64,000 bases of DNA, taken from positions 1 to 64,000 of the forward strand of contig JBJKSO010000086.1 of the NCBI GenBank assembly GCA_046703825.1, in the 5' to 3' direction. A program made the translations under genes and the position numbers. Origin of the DNA: JBJKSO01 sp046703825 (lineage in GTDB: Bacteria > Chloroflexota > Dormibacteria > Aeolococcales > Bog-877). Under the pieces are notes generated by a model that was not told the DNA's origin, did not search any database, and was given only the letters and a program-made list of their open reading frames with translations. The stretch's first letter is position 1; each line of letters begins with the position of its first letter. This document shows positions 33,755-42,649 of the stretch, in pieces.

Positions 33755-34590
33755 CAGATCAATCCTTGGCGAGCCGACCGGTGCAGATCACCGACCTGGC
33801 TCGATGGAAGCAAGCGAAGCAGCGCTTCGCCATGCTTACCGCCTACGACGCCAACACCGCCGCCTGGCTGGAGCAGGCCGGGATCCCCATCCTGCTGGTG
33901 GGTGATTCGGTGGGATCGACCGTACTCGGCTACAGACTCCGCGACGGGGGGCCGAGCACGATGCCGGTCACCTTGGAGGAGATGCTGCACCACGCCAAGG
34001 CCGTCGCCCGCGGTTGTCGCCGGCCGCTGCTGGTTGGCGACCTCCCCTTCTTGAGCTACCACCTGGGGCTCGACGAGGCCACCCGTGCCGCCGGCCGGAT
34101 GCTCAAGGAGGGCGGCATGCAGGCGGTCAAGCTGGAGGGCGGCGGGCCGATGCTCGAAGTGGTGGCCCATTTGGCCGAGCGGGGAATCCCGGTGATGGGG
34201 CACCTCGGCCTCACTCCCCAGAGCGTCTACGCCATGGGGGGCCTCCGGGTCCAGGGCCGCAAGGATCGGCAGGCCGAGCAGTTGCGCGCCGACGTCGCCG
34301 GGCTGGAGCAGGCGGGCGCCTTCTCGGTCGTGCTGGAAGGTATCCCTGCCCGGCTGGGCTCGGAACTGAGCGCCGCGACCGCAATGCCCACGATCGGGAT
34401 CGGGGCGGGCCCCGGGTGCGACGGACAGGTGCTGGTCCTCCACGACATGCTCGGGCTAACCATTGGTCCGGCGCCGAAGTTCGCGCGCAGTTTCGGAGAG
34501 CTGGGCTTGCAGATGCGCGAGGCCGCAGGCTCGTTCAGGGCGGCGGTGGAGTCCGGCGCCTACCCGGACGAAGAGCACAGCTACGCCTGA
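33751..34590 (+). CDS. panB: 3-methyl-2-oxobutanoate hydroxymethyltransferase
   Basis: 279 residues. Family motifs: MLTAYDANTAAWLEQAGIPILLVGDS (metal-binding Asp), KLEGG, MGHLGLTPQS and IGIGAGPGCDGQVLVLHDMLG. First committed step of pantothenate synthesis: transfers hydroxymethyl from methylene-THF to ketoisovalerate. GTG start overlaps the DUF2520 stop, and panC follows within 20 nt. Confidence 0.96.
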   Translation: MTDQSLASRPVQITDLARWKQAKQRFAMLTAYDANTAAWLEQAGIPILLVGDSVGSTVLGYRLRDGGPSTMPVTLEEMLHHAKAVARGCRRPLLVGDLPFLSYHLGLDEATRAAGRMLKEGGMQAVKLEGGGPMLEVVAHLAERGIPVMGHLGLTPQSVYAMGGLRVQGRKDRQAEQLRADVAGLEQAGAFSVVLEGIPARLGSELSAATAMPTIGIGAGPGCDGQVLVLHDMLGLTIGPAPKFARSFGELGLQMREAAGSFRAAVESGAYPDEEHSYA

Positions 34591-34609
34591 GCCGGCGGCG
34601 GCGCCTCGC

Positions 34610-35452
34610 CTGGTCAGGCACCCCCAGGCGTTGCGCTCGCTTCTGGTCGAGTGGCGTATGGCGGGATCGTCGGTGGCGCTGGTGCCGACCATGGGGGCGC
34701 TGCATCGCGGCCACCGCTCGCTGGTAGACTGCGCCCGCCGTTCGTGCGATCGCGTCGTGGTCTCGATCTTCGTCAATCCGCTGCAGTTCGGGCCCAGTGA
34801 GGACTACAGCCGCTACCCCCGCCGACTCGAGGCGGATCTGGCGGTGCTGGCTGAGCAGAAGGTCGATGTCTGCTACGCGCCCGATGTGGCCGCCGTCTAT
34901 CCCGAGGGCTTCGCCACCCAGGTGCACTGCGCCCTGACGGGCTTGAGCCGCTGGGAGGGGCAACTCCGGCCCGGTCACTTTGACGGGGTGGCGACGGTGG
35001 TGACCAAGCTCTTCGCCCTGCTCGGACCGTGCTCGGCTTACTTCGGCGAGAAGGACATCCAGCAGCTCGCCATGGTCAGGCGCCTGGCGCGGGACCTGGA
35101 CGCCGGCACCCAGGTGGTGGGCTGTCCCACCGTGCGGGAAGAGGACGGCGTGGCGATCTCCAGCCGCAACGCCATGCTCTCCTGGCGCGGGCGGCGTGCC
35201 GCCGGCTGCCTGCCCGCGGCGTGGCGAGCTGCCCGGAGCGCCTACTCAGCCGGGGAGCGTGACGGCCAACGCCTCGGACAGCTGGCCGCGGCTGAGGTCG
35301 CCCGCGAGGCGCTGGCCGAGCTGGACTACGCCGTCGTGGTCGAGGACGTGGAGTTCGAGCCGGTCGAGCGGGCGAACTCGCACTCCCGGCTGCTGCTGGC
35401 GGCCACCATCGAAGGTGTCCGCCTGATCGACAACGCGCTCCTGGAGGAGTGA
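34610..35452 (+). CDS. panC: pantothenate synthetase
   Basis: 280 residues if started at CTG 34610. ATP-binding HxGH motif in PTMGALHRGHRSL (H32, H35), then FVNPLQFGPSEDYSRYPR, YFGEKDIQQL and the KMSKS-like VAISSRNAMLS. Condenses pantoate and beta-alanine. No ATG or GTG lies between panB and the conserved start; the candidates are CTG 34610, which gives the usual family length and N-terminus, or TTG 34631, which removes seven residues. No clear ribosome site, so translation is probably coupled to panB. Confidence 0.93.
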   Translation: MVRHPQALRSLLVEWRMAGSSVALVPTMGALHRGHRSLVDCARRSCDRVVVSIFVNPLQFGPSEDYSRYPRRLEADLAVLAEQKVDVCYAPDVAAVYPEGFATQVHCALTGLSRWEGQLRPGHFDGVATVVTKLFALLGPCSAYFGEKDIQQLAMVRRLARDLDAGTQVVGCPTVREEDGVAISSRNAMLSWRGRRAAGCLPAAWRAARSAYSAGERDGQRLGQLAAAEVAREALAELDYAVVVEDVEFEPVERANSHSRLLLAATIEGVRLIDNALLEE

Positions 35453-35469
35453 GCCGCGGTGAGGGCTCA
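35450..35469. terminator. short hairpin between convergent panC and small gene
   Basis: TGAGCC (35450-35455) pairs with GGCTCA (35464-35469), 8-nt loop; it includes the panC stop. Weak stem, no T-run. Confidence 0.3.
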
Positions 35470-35721
35470 GTCGCGGTTGGCGAAGCCCAGCCGGCGAGCG
35501 CTGTCGGAATCGCGCAGCCTCCGGACCAAGTACTCCACGTGGTCGCCCACCGCAAGTGCCTGGTAGAGATCGAATCCCTGCTCCTGAACCAGCTGGTTGA
35601 CCTCGTCGAGGCTTGCTAGCAGGCGGTACTCATACACTGGCCGGCCCGGTTCGGCGATCAATCGGAGTCCTCCATGCGTCGTGTCGGCGGCGCCGCGCGC
35701 CAGACCACAGGAGTGTGCCAT
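35467..35721 (-). CDS. small hypothetical protein
   Basis: 84 residues, not recognised. The first 25 residues look like low-quality N-terminal sequence; the rest (YEYRLLASLDEVNQLVQEQG FDLYQAL...) forms a plausible compact alpha/beta unit. A later start near residue 27 is possible. Convergent with panC and divergent from rpsA. Confidence 0.45.
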   Translation of the reverse strand: MAHSCGLARGAADTTHGGLRLIAEPGRPVYEYRLLASLDEVNQLVQEQGFDLYQALAVGDHVEYLVRRLRDSDSARRLGFANRD

Positions 35722-35784
35722 GCTGGGAGCGGGAGCCGCCGCGGTCGCCCATCACTGCGCGGGGGTCATCGATCTCCGCCCCAC

Positions 35785-35793
35785 TGATATACT
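35785..35793 (+). promoter_or_regulatory. extended -10 promoter of rpsA
   Basis: TGATATACT, an extended -10 (TGN-TATACT), 66 nt before the TTG start of rpsA. No -35 match is needed for extended -10 promoters. Confidence 0.5.
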
Positions 35794-35859
35794 CTCGCCC
35801 GCGCCGCCGCTTCCACTTGGGCGCAGCGCAGCACAAGTTCCGGAGGATTCAGCAGGCCT

Positions 35860-37185
35860 TTGACCGATCTCGCCACCCAGGCTCCCGTTACTCCGCTGCC
35901 GACGTACAGCTCAATGGAGGAGTACCTGCGAGCCAGCGCTGAATCCATCAGGACGCTCACCTACGGTGACATCGTCGACGGCACCGTGGTTCGGGTGGAC
36001 CCCGACGAGGTGCTGGTCGACATCGGCGCCAAGTCCGAGGGGGTTATCTCCAACCGCGAGCTCACCGGTCGCGCCGAGGAGCCGGTGGTGCTCAACCCTG
36101 GCGATCGGGTCAAGGTCTACGTGCTGCAGTCGGAGAACGACGACGGTAACGTCGTGCTCAGCCTGCGCCGGGCTCGCGCCGAGGGCATCTGGGCCAAGGC
36201 GGCCGAGAAGGAGAGCAGCGGCGAGGGCGTGGAGGCGGAGGTCCGCGAGCAGAACAAGGGCGGGCTGATCGTGAACATCATGGGCCTGCGCGGCTTCCTG
36301 CCCAGTTCGCAGGTAGCGCGCACCCACTCGGGCAACCTTATGGACCTGGTCGGCCAGCGGATCATGGTCAAGATCCTTGAGGTCAACCGCAAGCGCAACC
36401 GCCTCATCGTCAGCCAGCGCGCCGCCCAAGACGAGGACCGCGCGCGGCAGCGGGAAGAGCTCTTCGAGCGGCTGCACGTGGGCGACGTGGTGACGGGTAA
36501 GGTCAGCGGCCTCACCTCCTACGGTGCGTTCATCAACCTCGGCGGTGCGGACGGGCTCATCCACATCAGTGAGCTCTCCTGGGACCGTGTCAGCAACGTT
36601 TCCGACATGCTGGCGGTTGGGGACGAGGTGACTGTCAAGGTGATCAAGCTCGACCCCGAGCTATCGCGCATCTCGCTCTCGCTGCGGCAGATGACCGAGG
36701 ACCCCTGGGACAGCATCGAAGCCCGCTTCCCGCCGGGAACGATCATCGAGGGCGCTGTTACCAAGACCAAGAAGTACGGCGCCTTCTTGCAGATCGCCGA
36801 CGGGGTTGAAGGTCTGCTGCACATCAGCGAGCTCTCCTGGGAGCACGTGGAGCGCACCGAGGACGTCCTCCACGTGGGCGACAACGTGCGCGTGGTGGTG
36901 CTGCAGGCCGATCGGAGTCGGCGGCGGATCTCGCTCTCCTACCGTCAGCTACTACCGCGTCCGGAGCATCTCAGCGATGAGGAGATCACCGACCTTGGGT
37001 ACCAGGCCGCCGCTGACTACGAGCCCGATGAAGAATCCGAAGAGCCGGTGGGCAGCGTCCAGGCCGCCGAGCCGGGGCCCGAGGACACTTCGCCGGAGGC
37101 TCCCGGGGACCCTGAGATCGCTGAAGGCGGTGAGGAGCCGGCGGCATCGGTCGAAGAGGAGTCGGTAGAGGCCGAGCAGGGCTAG
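35860..37185 (+). CDS. rpsA: 30S ribosomal protein S1
   Basis: 441 residues with four S1 RNA-binding repeats (about 33-102, 118-184, 205-273, 290-360; e.g. YGAFINLGGADGLIHISELS) and an acidic tail. Four repeats fit gram-positive/Terrabacterial S1 rather than the six-repeat proteobacterial form. It helps mRNA bind the 30S subunit, although leaderless messages need it less. TTG at 35860 follows GGAGGA at a long 14-15 nt; an ATG at 35914 is an alternative. Confidence 0.93.
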   Translation: MTDLATQAPVTPLPTYSSMEEYLRASAESIRTLTYGDIVDGTVVRVDPDEVLVDIGAKSEGVISNRELTGRAEEPVVLNPGDRVKVYVLQSENDDGNVVLSLRRARAEGIWAKAAEKESSGEGVEAEVREQNKGGLIVNIMGLRGFLPSSQVARTHSGNLMDLVGQRIMVKILEVNRKRNRLIVSQRAAQDEDRARQREELFERLHVGDVVTGKVSGLTSYGAFINLGGADGLIHISELSWDRVSNVSDMLAVGDEVTVKVIKLDPELSRISLSLRQMTEDPWDSIEARFPPGTIIEGAVTKTKKYGAFLQIADGVEGLLHISELSWEHVERTEDVLHVGDNVRVVVLQADRSRRRISLSYRQLLPRPEHLSDEEITDLGYQAAADYEPDEESEEPVGSVQAAEPGPEDTSPEAPGDPEIAEGGEEPAASVEEESVEAEQG

Positions 37186-37339
37186 GGTTCCCTCTCCCCG
37201 CGGGCATTACCCAAGGGTGGCCGGCTTCGCGCCGATCACCCTGTCGAAGCCACCGGGATCGGCAATGGCGACACCGACCGGCTCGGCAAGGCGGAGCTCG
37301 CTACGCGGGGGCGAGGCGCTCTCGGCTAGGGGCCACTTC

Positions 37340-37894
37340 GACGCCTCGTGCACGGCGGCCGCCATGGCGCGGCCCAGTTCAGTTCCGCAGCGGTCGCGAC
37401 CTTGTTCGGCGAGTCCTCCGCCGCCGCGTGTGGGGGTATGCCGGCGAAGATGGCCTCGTCGGGGTCCTGGCCCATGGTTATGCGCCCGGCCTCCTCGACT
37501 GTAGCCAGCGCCAGGGAGCCGCCATCCAGGCTGCGGGAAATCACCACCGCGACGACGTGGTCCGTGGGCCCGCACCGCAGAGCGGAACAAGGCGTCGACA
37601 GCCGGCCGGGCCCCGTTCTCGCGGGGGCCCCGAGCGACGGGCGACAGGGCTGTCCATGGACCAGCAGGTGGTGGTCCGGAGGAGCTACGAAGACCTTCCC
37701 GGCCAGCAGTGGCTCCCCGTCGACCGCATGGCGGGCGGGGAGCGGCCCCCACGGTTCAGGATCTGCGGCAGGACGCGGCGACTGGAGGGAGCGAGGCGCA
37801 GCACCACGAGAACCGCGGCGGGCAGGTCTGCAGGGAGTTCGGAAGGCAGCGTCACCAAGGGGTCGAGCCCCCCGGCCGAACACCCTATGACCAC
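37340..37894 (-). pseudogene. cheB-like protein-glutamate methylesterase remnant
   Basis: On the minus strand, three successive frames give CheB catalytic-domain sequence in order: VIGCSAGGLDPLVTLPSELP with the S-A-G-G nucleophile motif; PARHAVDGEPLLAGKVFVAP then PDHHLLV; GPRENGARPAVDALFRSAVR; and VVAVVISRSLDGG with MGQDPDEAIFAGIPP. At least two or three frameshifts break it, and the expected catalytic His region reads VLRLAP. No chemotaxis gene is nearby. The downstream part to about 37210 is not recognised. Confidence 0.72.
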
Positions 37895-38186
37895 AAGGCA
37901 ACGAGCGGTGGCGTTGACCGGCGAAGTCGACTCTCAGCACGCCCCGGTCCCCGCGATGCAGCCCGGCACCGCTCTCCCGTTGCAGCGAAGCGGTGTACTT
38001 GAACAGATTCGTAACCCGTTACACCGAGTGATGCAGCAGTGGCTGGTTAGCTTGGTGGTCGCCCGGCATGGACCCTCTACGGGAGGCCGCGGCAGCCGGC
38101 GGGTAGCAACAGAGCGAATTGGGCATAATGCGAGAGTGATCGGCCCCACCCGGAGCCCCTTCTGCGTCTCAGTTATGGTCCGGCAG
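37895..38186. other. gene-free stretch before clpC
   Basis: About 290 bp with no credible coding sequence. CATAAT near 38125 could be a -10. No CIRCE or other known heat-shock operator seen. Confidence 0.35.
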
Positions 38187-38217
38187 CCGGCGGGGCTGGC
38201 GGCCGCCGCCCCGCCGG
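38187..38217 (+). promoter_or_regulatory. 10-bp hairpin in the clpC leader
   Basis: CCGGCGGGGC (38187-38196), 11-nt loop, GCCCCGCCGG (38208-38217): a perfect stem ending 5 nt before the GAGGAG ribosome site. It could act as attenuator or translation thermosensor; no T-run follows. Confidence 0.5.
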
Positions 38218-38234
38218 GCTCGAGGAGATGATCT

Positions 38235-40790
38235 GTGTACCCGTTTGAACGATTCACGGAGAAGGCCAAGAAGGTCCTGACCTTGGCTCAGGACGAAGCC
38301 GAGAAGTCACACCACTCATACATAGGTACCGAGCATCTGCTGCTCGGCCTCCTGCGAGAGGGCGACGGGCTCGCCGCCAAGGTCCTCAACAACCTCGGCG
38401 TGGAGATCGAGAAGGTGAGGACCACCATCGAGTCGGTGCTCGGCCGCAACGAGCGGATCATCGTCCAGCAGATCATCCCCACCTCACGGGTCAAGAAGGT
38501 GATCGAGATCGCCTTCGAAGAGGCGAAGCGGATGAACAACACCTACGTGGGGACCGAGCATCTGCTCCTGGGTCTTCTGATCGAGGGCGAGGGCATCGCC
38601 GCCCATGTCCTCGAGGACTTGGGTGCCAACCTGGAGAAGGTTCGCAGCGAGCTGGAGGCGTTGCTGCGGGAGCAAGGCTTGGAGGACGAGGCTCCACACG
38701 ATCGCAAGAAGACCAGCAAGACGCCGCTGCTGGATCAGTTCTGCCGTGACCTAACCGAGCTGGCCCAGAAGAACCAGCTGGACCCGGTCATTGGCCGCGA
38801 GATGGAGATCGAGCGGGTGGTGCAGATCCTTTCGCGGCGCACCAAGAACAACCCAGCCCTGATTGGCGAGCCCGGGGTGGGTAAGACTGCGATCGCCGAG
38901 GGCCTGGCCCAGGGCATCGTCCAGCACGAGATCCCGGAGTCGTTGGCGAACAAGCGAGTTCTCACCCTGGACATGGGTGCCCTGGTAGCCGGGACCAAGT
39001 ACCGCGGTGAGTTCGAGGAGCGCCTCAAGAAGATCCTCGACGAGATCCGGTCGTCCAAGGAGGTGGTGCTCTTCATCGACGAGTTGCACACCCTGGTGGG
39101 CGCCGGTGCCGCCGAGGGCGCCATCGACGCCGCCAACATCCTCAAGCCGGCGCTGGCCCGTGGTGAGATCCAATGCATCGGTGCCACCACCCTCAACGAG
39201 TACCGCAAGTACATAGAGAAGGACGCGGCGCTGGAGCGTCGCTTCCAGCCGGTCTACGTGGAAGAGCCCAAGCTGGAGGAGACGGTGGAGATCCTCTCCG
39301 GGGTTCGCAGTCTCTACGAGAAGCACCACCGGGTCACCATCACCGACGACGCTGTGCATGCCGCGGCCGAACTCTCCGGTCGCTACGTCAGCGATCGCTC
39401 CTGGCCGGACAAGGCGATCGATCTGATCGACGAGGCCAGCGCCCGGGTTCGGATGAAGCTCACCACCACACCCCCCGAACTGCGAGCCAAGCAGCGCCAC
39501 ATCCGCTCCCTGCATATGCGCAAGGAGGAAGCGGTGGAGCGCCAGGACTACGAGGCCGCCAACCAGCTGGACCAGGAGGCCAAACAGCTCAAGGATGAGT
39601 ACTCGTCCGAGGAGGCCACCTGGCGGGACGAGCTGGGCAAGACCACCCCGGAGGTCACGGAGCACCACATTGCCGACATCGTGTCCTCCTGGACCGGAGT
39701 TCCGGTGAGCCGGCTGGTGGAGGCCGAGACCAAACGGCTTCTGGCCATGGAATCGGAGATCCACCGACGCCTGATCGGCCAAGAGGAGGCAGTCAAGGTT
39801 GTCTGCCAGGCGGTCCGCCGGGCTCGCGCCGGCCTCAAGGACCCGCGGCGGCCGATCGGCTCGTTCATCTTCCTTGGCCCAACCGGGGTGGGAAAGACCG
39901 AACTCGCCCGGAGCTTGGCGGGGTTCCTGTTCGACAACGACGACGCTCTGATCCGCCTGGACATGTCCGAGTTCGCCGAGCGTCACAGCACCGCCCGTCT
40001 GGTGGGCTCACCCCCGGGCTACGTCGGCTACGACGAGGGAGGACAGTTGACGGAAGCGGTGCGCCGCCGACCCTACAGTGTCGTCCTCTTCGACGAGATC
40101 GAAAAGGCGCACCCGGACTTCTTCAACATGCTCTTGCAGATCCTCGAGGACGGACGACTCACCGACGCCAAGGGCAAGGCGGTCAGCTTCGCCAACACCA
40201 TCGTGATCATGACCAGCAACCTGGGCATCCAAGGGGTGGGGACCAACAAGTCCATGGGCTTCCAGACCGGGATGCCCGGGCCGTCGGGTGAGGACCACGA
40301 GCACGCCAAGATGCGGGAGCGGATCACCGACGAGCTCAAGCGCGCCTTCCGTCCGGAGTTTCTCAATCGGGTGGACGCGATCGTGGTCTTCCACCGCCTC
40401 ACCCAGGACGAGAGTCGGCAGATAGTCGAACTGATGCTGGTTCGCTCGCGCGAGCACCTGCAGCGGCAGGGCCTGAGCCTGCTGGTGACAGAGGAGGCCA
40501 AGCAGTTGCTGGTCGAGCAGGGCTTCGACCGCGTCTACGGCGCCCGCCCGCTGCGCCGGGTGATCCAGACCGAGATCGAAGACCCGCTCAGTGAGGAATT
40601 GCTGCGGACCGAGTTCAGCGCGGGCGACCTGGTCACCATCGACGTTGAAGACGGACACATCCGTACTCACGTGGTGCCGGGGCCGCCGCCGCCCGCGGAG
40701 CCGACTCCGAAGTCGACCGCCACCGCCGAGCCAGCGGGAGCCGGCGCCACCGGCCCCGGACCGAGCGATGGCGGCAGCGTCGCCGGATAA
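38235..40790 (+). CDS. clpC: AAA+ protease unfoldase ClpC
   Basis: 851 residues: N-terminal double Clp repeat (1-145), AAA-1 with GEPGVGKT (about 214), a UVR-type coiled middle domain (RKEEAVERQDYEAANQL, about 420), AAA-2 with GPTGVGKTELA (about 550) and pore region GSPPGYVGYDEGG. Unfolds substrates for ClpP. GTG at 38235 with GAGGAG 7 nt upstream. The usual Firmicutes partners ctsR, mcsA and mcsB are not next to it. The end overlaps the PIN/TRAM gene. Confidence 0.97.
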   Translation: MYPFERFTEKAKKVLTLAQDEAEKSHHSYIGTEHLLLGLLREGDGLAAKVLNNLGVEIEKVRTTIESVLGRNERIIVQQIIPTSRVKKVIEIAFEEAKRMNNTYVGTEHLLLGLLIEGEGIAAHVLEDLGANLEKVRSELEALLREQGLEDEAPHDRKKTSKTPLLDQFCRDLTELAQKNQLDPVIGREMEIERVVQILSRRTKNNPALIGEPGVGKTAIAEGLAQGIVQHEIPESLANKRVLTLDMGALVAGTKYRGEFEERLKKILDEIRSSKEVVLFIDELHTLVGAGAAEGAIDAANILKPALARGEIQCIGATTLNEYRKYIEKDAALERRFQPVYVEEPKLEETVEILSGVRSLYEKHHRVTITDDAVHAAAELSGRYVSDRSWPDKAIDLIDEASARVRMKLTTTPPELRAKQRHIRSLHMRKEEAVERQDYEAANQLDQEAKQLKDEYSSEEATWRDELGKTTPEVTEHHIADIVSSWTGVPVSRLVEAETKRLLAMESEIHRRLIGQEEAVKVVCQAVRRARAGLKDPRRPIGSFIFLGPTGVGKTELARSLAGFLFDNDDALIRLDMSEFAERHSTARLVGSPPGYVGYDEGGQLTEAVRRRPYSVVLFDEIEKAHPDFFNMLLQILEDGRLTDAKGKAVSFANTIVIMTSNLGIQGVGTNKSMGFQTGMPGPSGEDHEHAKMRERITDELKRAFRPEFLNRVDAIVVFHRLTQDESRQIVELMLVRSREHLQRQGLSLLVTEEAKQLLVEQGFDRVYGARPLRRVIQTEIEDPLSEELLRTEFSAGDLVTIDVEDGHIRTHVVPGPPPPAEPTPKSTATAEPAGAGATGPGPSDGGSVAG

Positions 40791-41946
40791 CCAAGAGCAG
40801 GTCGGCGGCGCCCCGAGCCGGGGCGTCGCTTTGACCGGCCCCGTGGTCCCGATGCGCTTGGAGCGGATCGCCAGCCTGGTCGGCATGTGCCTGGGCGCGG
40901 TCGGCGGAACCTTCTACGGAGCGGTTTTGGTCCAGAGTGTCAAGGGCCCGCTGGCGACCTGGCCGGGCATCAGCCTCACCCTCTTGATCGGGCTGGGCCT
41001 GGGTTGCGCCGCCGGCTACTTGCTCGGACCCAACCTCAGCGTCCGCCCCTACTTCTGGGCGGAGAACCGGCTGGCCACGATCCCGCTACTGGAGCTGGTC
41101 GGTGCCACCCTCGGAGTGATCGTTGCGCTCGCCATCGCCGCCCTCGTGGCTCTTATCGGCAGCGGGCTGCCGCACGGTCTCGGGTGGGTGGTGGCAGTGG
41201 TGGTGGCCTTTGTTTTGGTGCCGTTGGGGCTCTCGGTGGGCCGCCGCCGGCGGCAGGAGATCTCCCAAATCGGTTTGCCGCTGACCAGCGGCGGACCTTC
41301 GCTGGCCCGGGTGGTGGTCGACACCAGCGCCGTCATTGACGGCCGCCTGCTGGACCTTGCCCGGGCCGGCTTCTGCCTCTACGAACTGGTGGTGCCGCAC
41401 TTCGTCCTGGAGGAGTTGCAGGCGGTGGCGGATTCGGCGGACCCGCTCCGGCGCTCGCGGGGGAGGCGCGGGCTCGCCATGCTCGAGGAACTGCGCGGCC
41501 TCTCGGGGATCGACTTTCGCGTGGTTGAGACCGATTACCCGTCGATGACCGAGGTCGACGCCAAGTTGGTGCGGCTGGCCAAGGAAGAGCGCGCAGGGCT
41601 GCTCACGGTCGATTACAACCTGGCCCGGCTGGCTCAGATCGACGGCCTGCGCGTGCTCAACCTGAACCAGCTGGCCACCGCCCTCCGCCCCGCCATCGTG
41701 GCCGGGGAGCGCGTGGAGGTGCAGGTGGTGAAGGAAGGCAAGGAGCCGGAGCAGGGCGTGGCCTACCTCGAGGATGGCACCATGATGGTCGTGGAGGGAG
41801 GCAGGGACCGGCTGGGCGAACGGGTAGCTGTCACCGTGCGCAGCGTCATCCAGACCGCCTCCGGGCGCTTGGTGTTCGCCCAGATCGACAGCCAGTCACC
41901 TGCCCCCGACGGCGCGGCCTCGGCCGCCGAGGCGAGCGGCTCGTGA
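40768..41946 (+). CDS. PIN/TRAM domain membrane protein (YacL-like)
   Basis: 392 residues: about four N-terminal membrane helices (about 38-165), a PIN nuclease domain (about 185-310; VVVDTSAVIDGRLLDLA, with further acidic residues in EVDAKLVRLAKEE and LLTVDYNLA) and a C-terminal TRAM domain (GERVEVQVVKEGKEPEQG). Probably a membrane-bound RNase; function in vivo is unsettled. The placement between clpC and ispD matches Bacillus-like gene order. ATG 40768 overlaps clpC; ATG 40852 is another choice. Confidence 0.88.
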   Translation: MAAASPDNQEQVGGAPSRGVALTGPVVPMRLERIASLVGMCLGAVGGTFYGAVLVQSVKGPLATWPGISLTLLIGLGLGCAAGYLLGPNLSVRPYFWAENRLATIPLLELVGATLGVIVALAIAALVALIGSGLPHGLGWVVAVVVAFVLVPLGLSVGRRRRQEISQIGLPLTSGGPSLARVVVDTSAVIDGRLLDLARAGFCLYELVVPHFVLEELQAVADSADPLRRSRGRRGLAMLEELRGLSGIDFRVVETDYPSMTEVDAKLVRLAKEERAGLLTVDYNLARLAQIDGLRVLNLNQLATALRPAIVAGERVEVQVVKEGKEPEQGVAYLEDGTMMVVEGGRDRLGERVAVTVRSVIQTASGRLVFAQIDSQSPAPDGAASAAEASGS

Positions 41947-41947
41947 G

Positions 41948-42649
41948 TTGAGCGGCGCCACGGGCGGCGCCTCGGGACTGGTGGCCGCCGCCGGTGCCGG
42001 AACTCGGTTTGGGGGAGCCAAGCTCTGGGCGGATCTCAATGGCCAGCCCGTCTTGGCCTGGGTGCTTCAGGCGCTGGGAGATCCAGCGAGCGGGCTAACT
42101 GAGCTGGTGGTGGTCATCGACCCCAAAGAGCACCGGCGCGTTCAGGAACTGGCATCGGCGGTCGCGCCGCGACTGGGCTGTCGCTGCGTGGGCGGCGGGC
42201 CGCGCCGCCAGCAGTCGGTGGCCAACGGAGTCGATGCCTGCCAAGGTGGCCTGATTCTGGTGCATGACGGCGCCCGCCCAGGCGTCACCCCGGAACTCTG
42301 CGCCCGGGTCCTGCGGGCGGCGCGCCAGCAGGGCGCCGCCACCGCCTTCCTGCCGGTCGCCGACTCGATGGCGCGGCTCGGCGATGGTGGGGTCGCGGAG
42401 ATGCTGGTGCGGTCGGAGCTGGGCGCCATCCAGACTCCCCAGGCCTTTCGGCGGGAACTGCTGCGGCAAGCCCACCAGCGCGCCGCCACCGGTGGACTGG
42501 AGGCAGACGACGACGCGGCACTGGTGCTTGCCACCGGCCATCCGGTCGCTGCGGTGCTCGGCGACCCGCGCAACCTCAAGGTGACCCGGAACGAGGACCT
42601 GCTGGCCCTGCGCAGCTGGCTTGCCGGACACAGCTGGGCCCGGAGATGA
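41948..42649 (+). CDS. ispD: 2-C-methyl-D-erythritol 4-phosphate cytidylyltransferase
   Basis: 233 residues. CTP-binding loop AAGAGTRFGGAKLWADLNG, followed by GGGPRRQQSVANGV, VHDGARPGVTPEL and IQTPQAFRRELL. Third step of the MEP isoprenoid pathway. TTG start at 41948 right after the PIN/TRAM stop. Its stop overlaps ispF (ATGA), the next enzyme but one of the pathway. Confidence 0.94.
   Translation: MSGATGGASGLVAAAGAGTRFGGAKLWADLNGQPVLAWVLQALGDPASGLTELVVVIDPKEHRRVQELASAVAPRLGCRCVGGGPRRQQSVANGVDACQGGLILVHDGARPGVTPELCARVLRAARQQGAATAFLPVADSMARLGDGGVAEMLVRSELGAIQTPQAFRRELLRQAHQRAATGGLEADDDAALVLATGHPVAAVLGDPRNLKVTRNEDLLALRSWLAGHSWARR

Noticed and set aside
37428..38231. 267-codon plus-strand open frame before clpC
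   Set aside because: No motif or start context, and the opposite strand holds recognisable CheB sequence.
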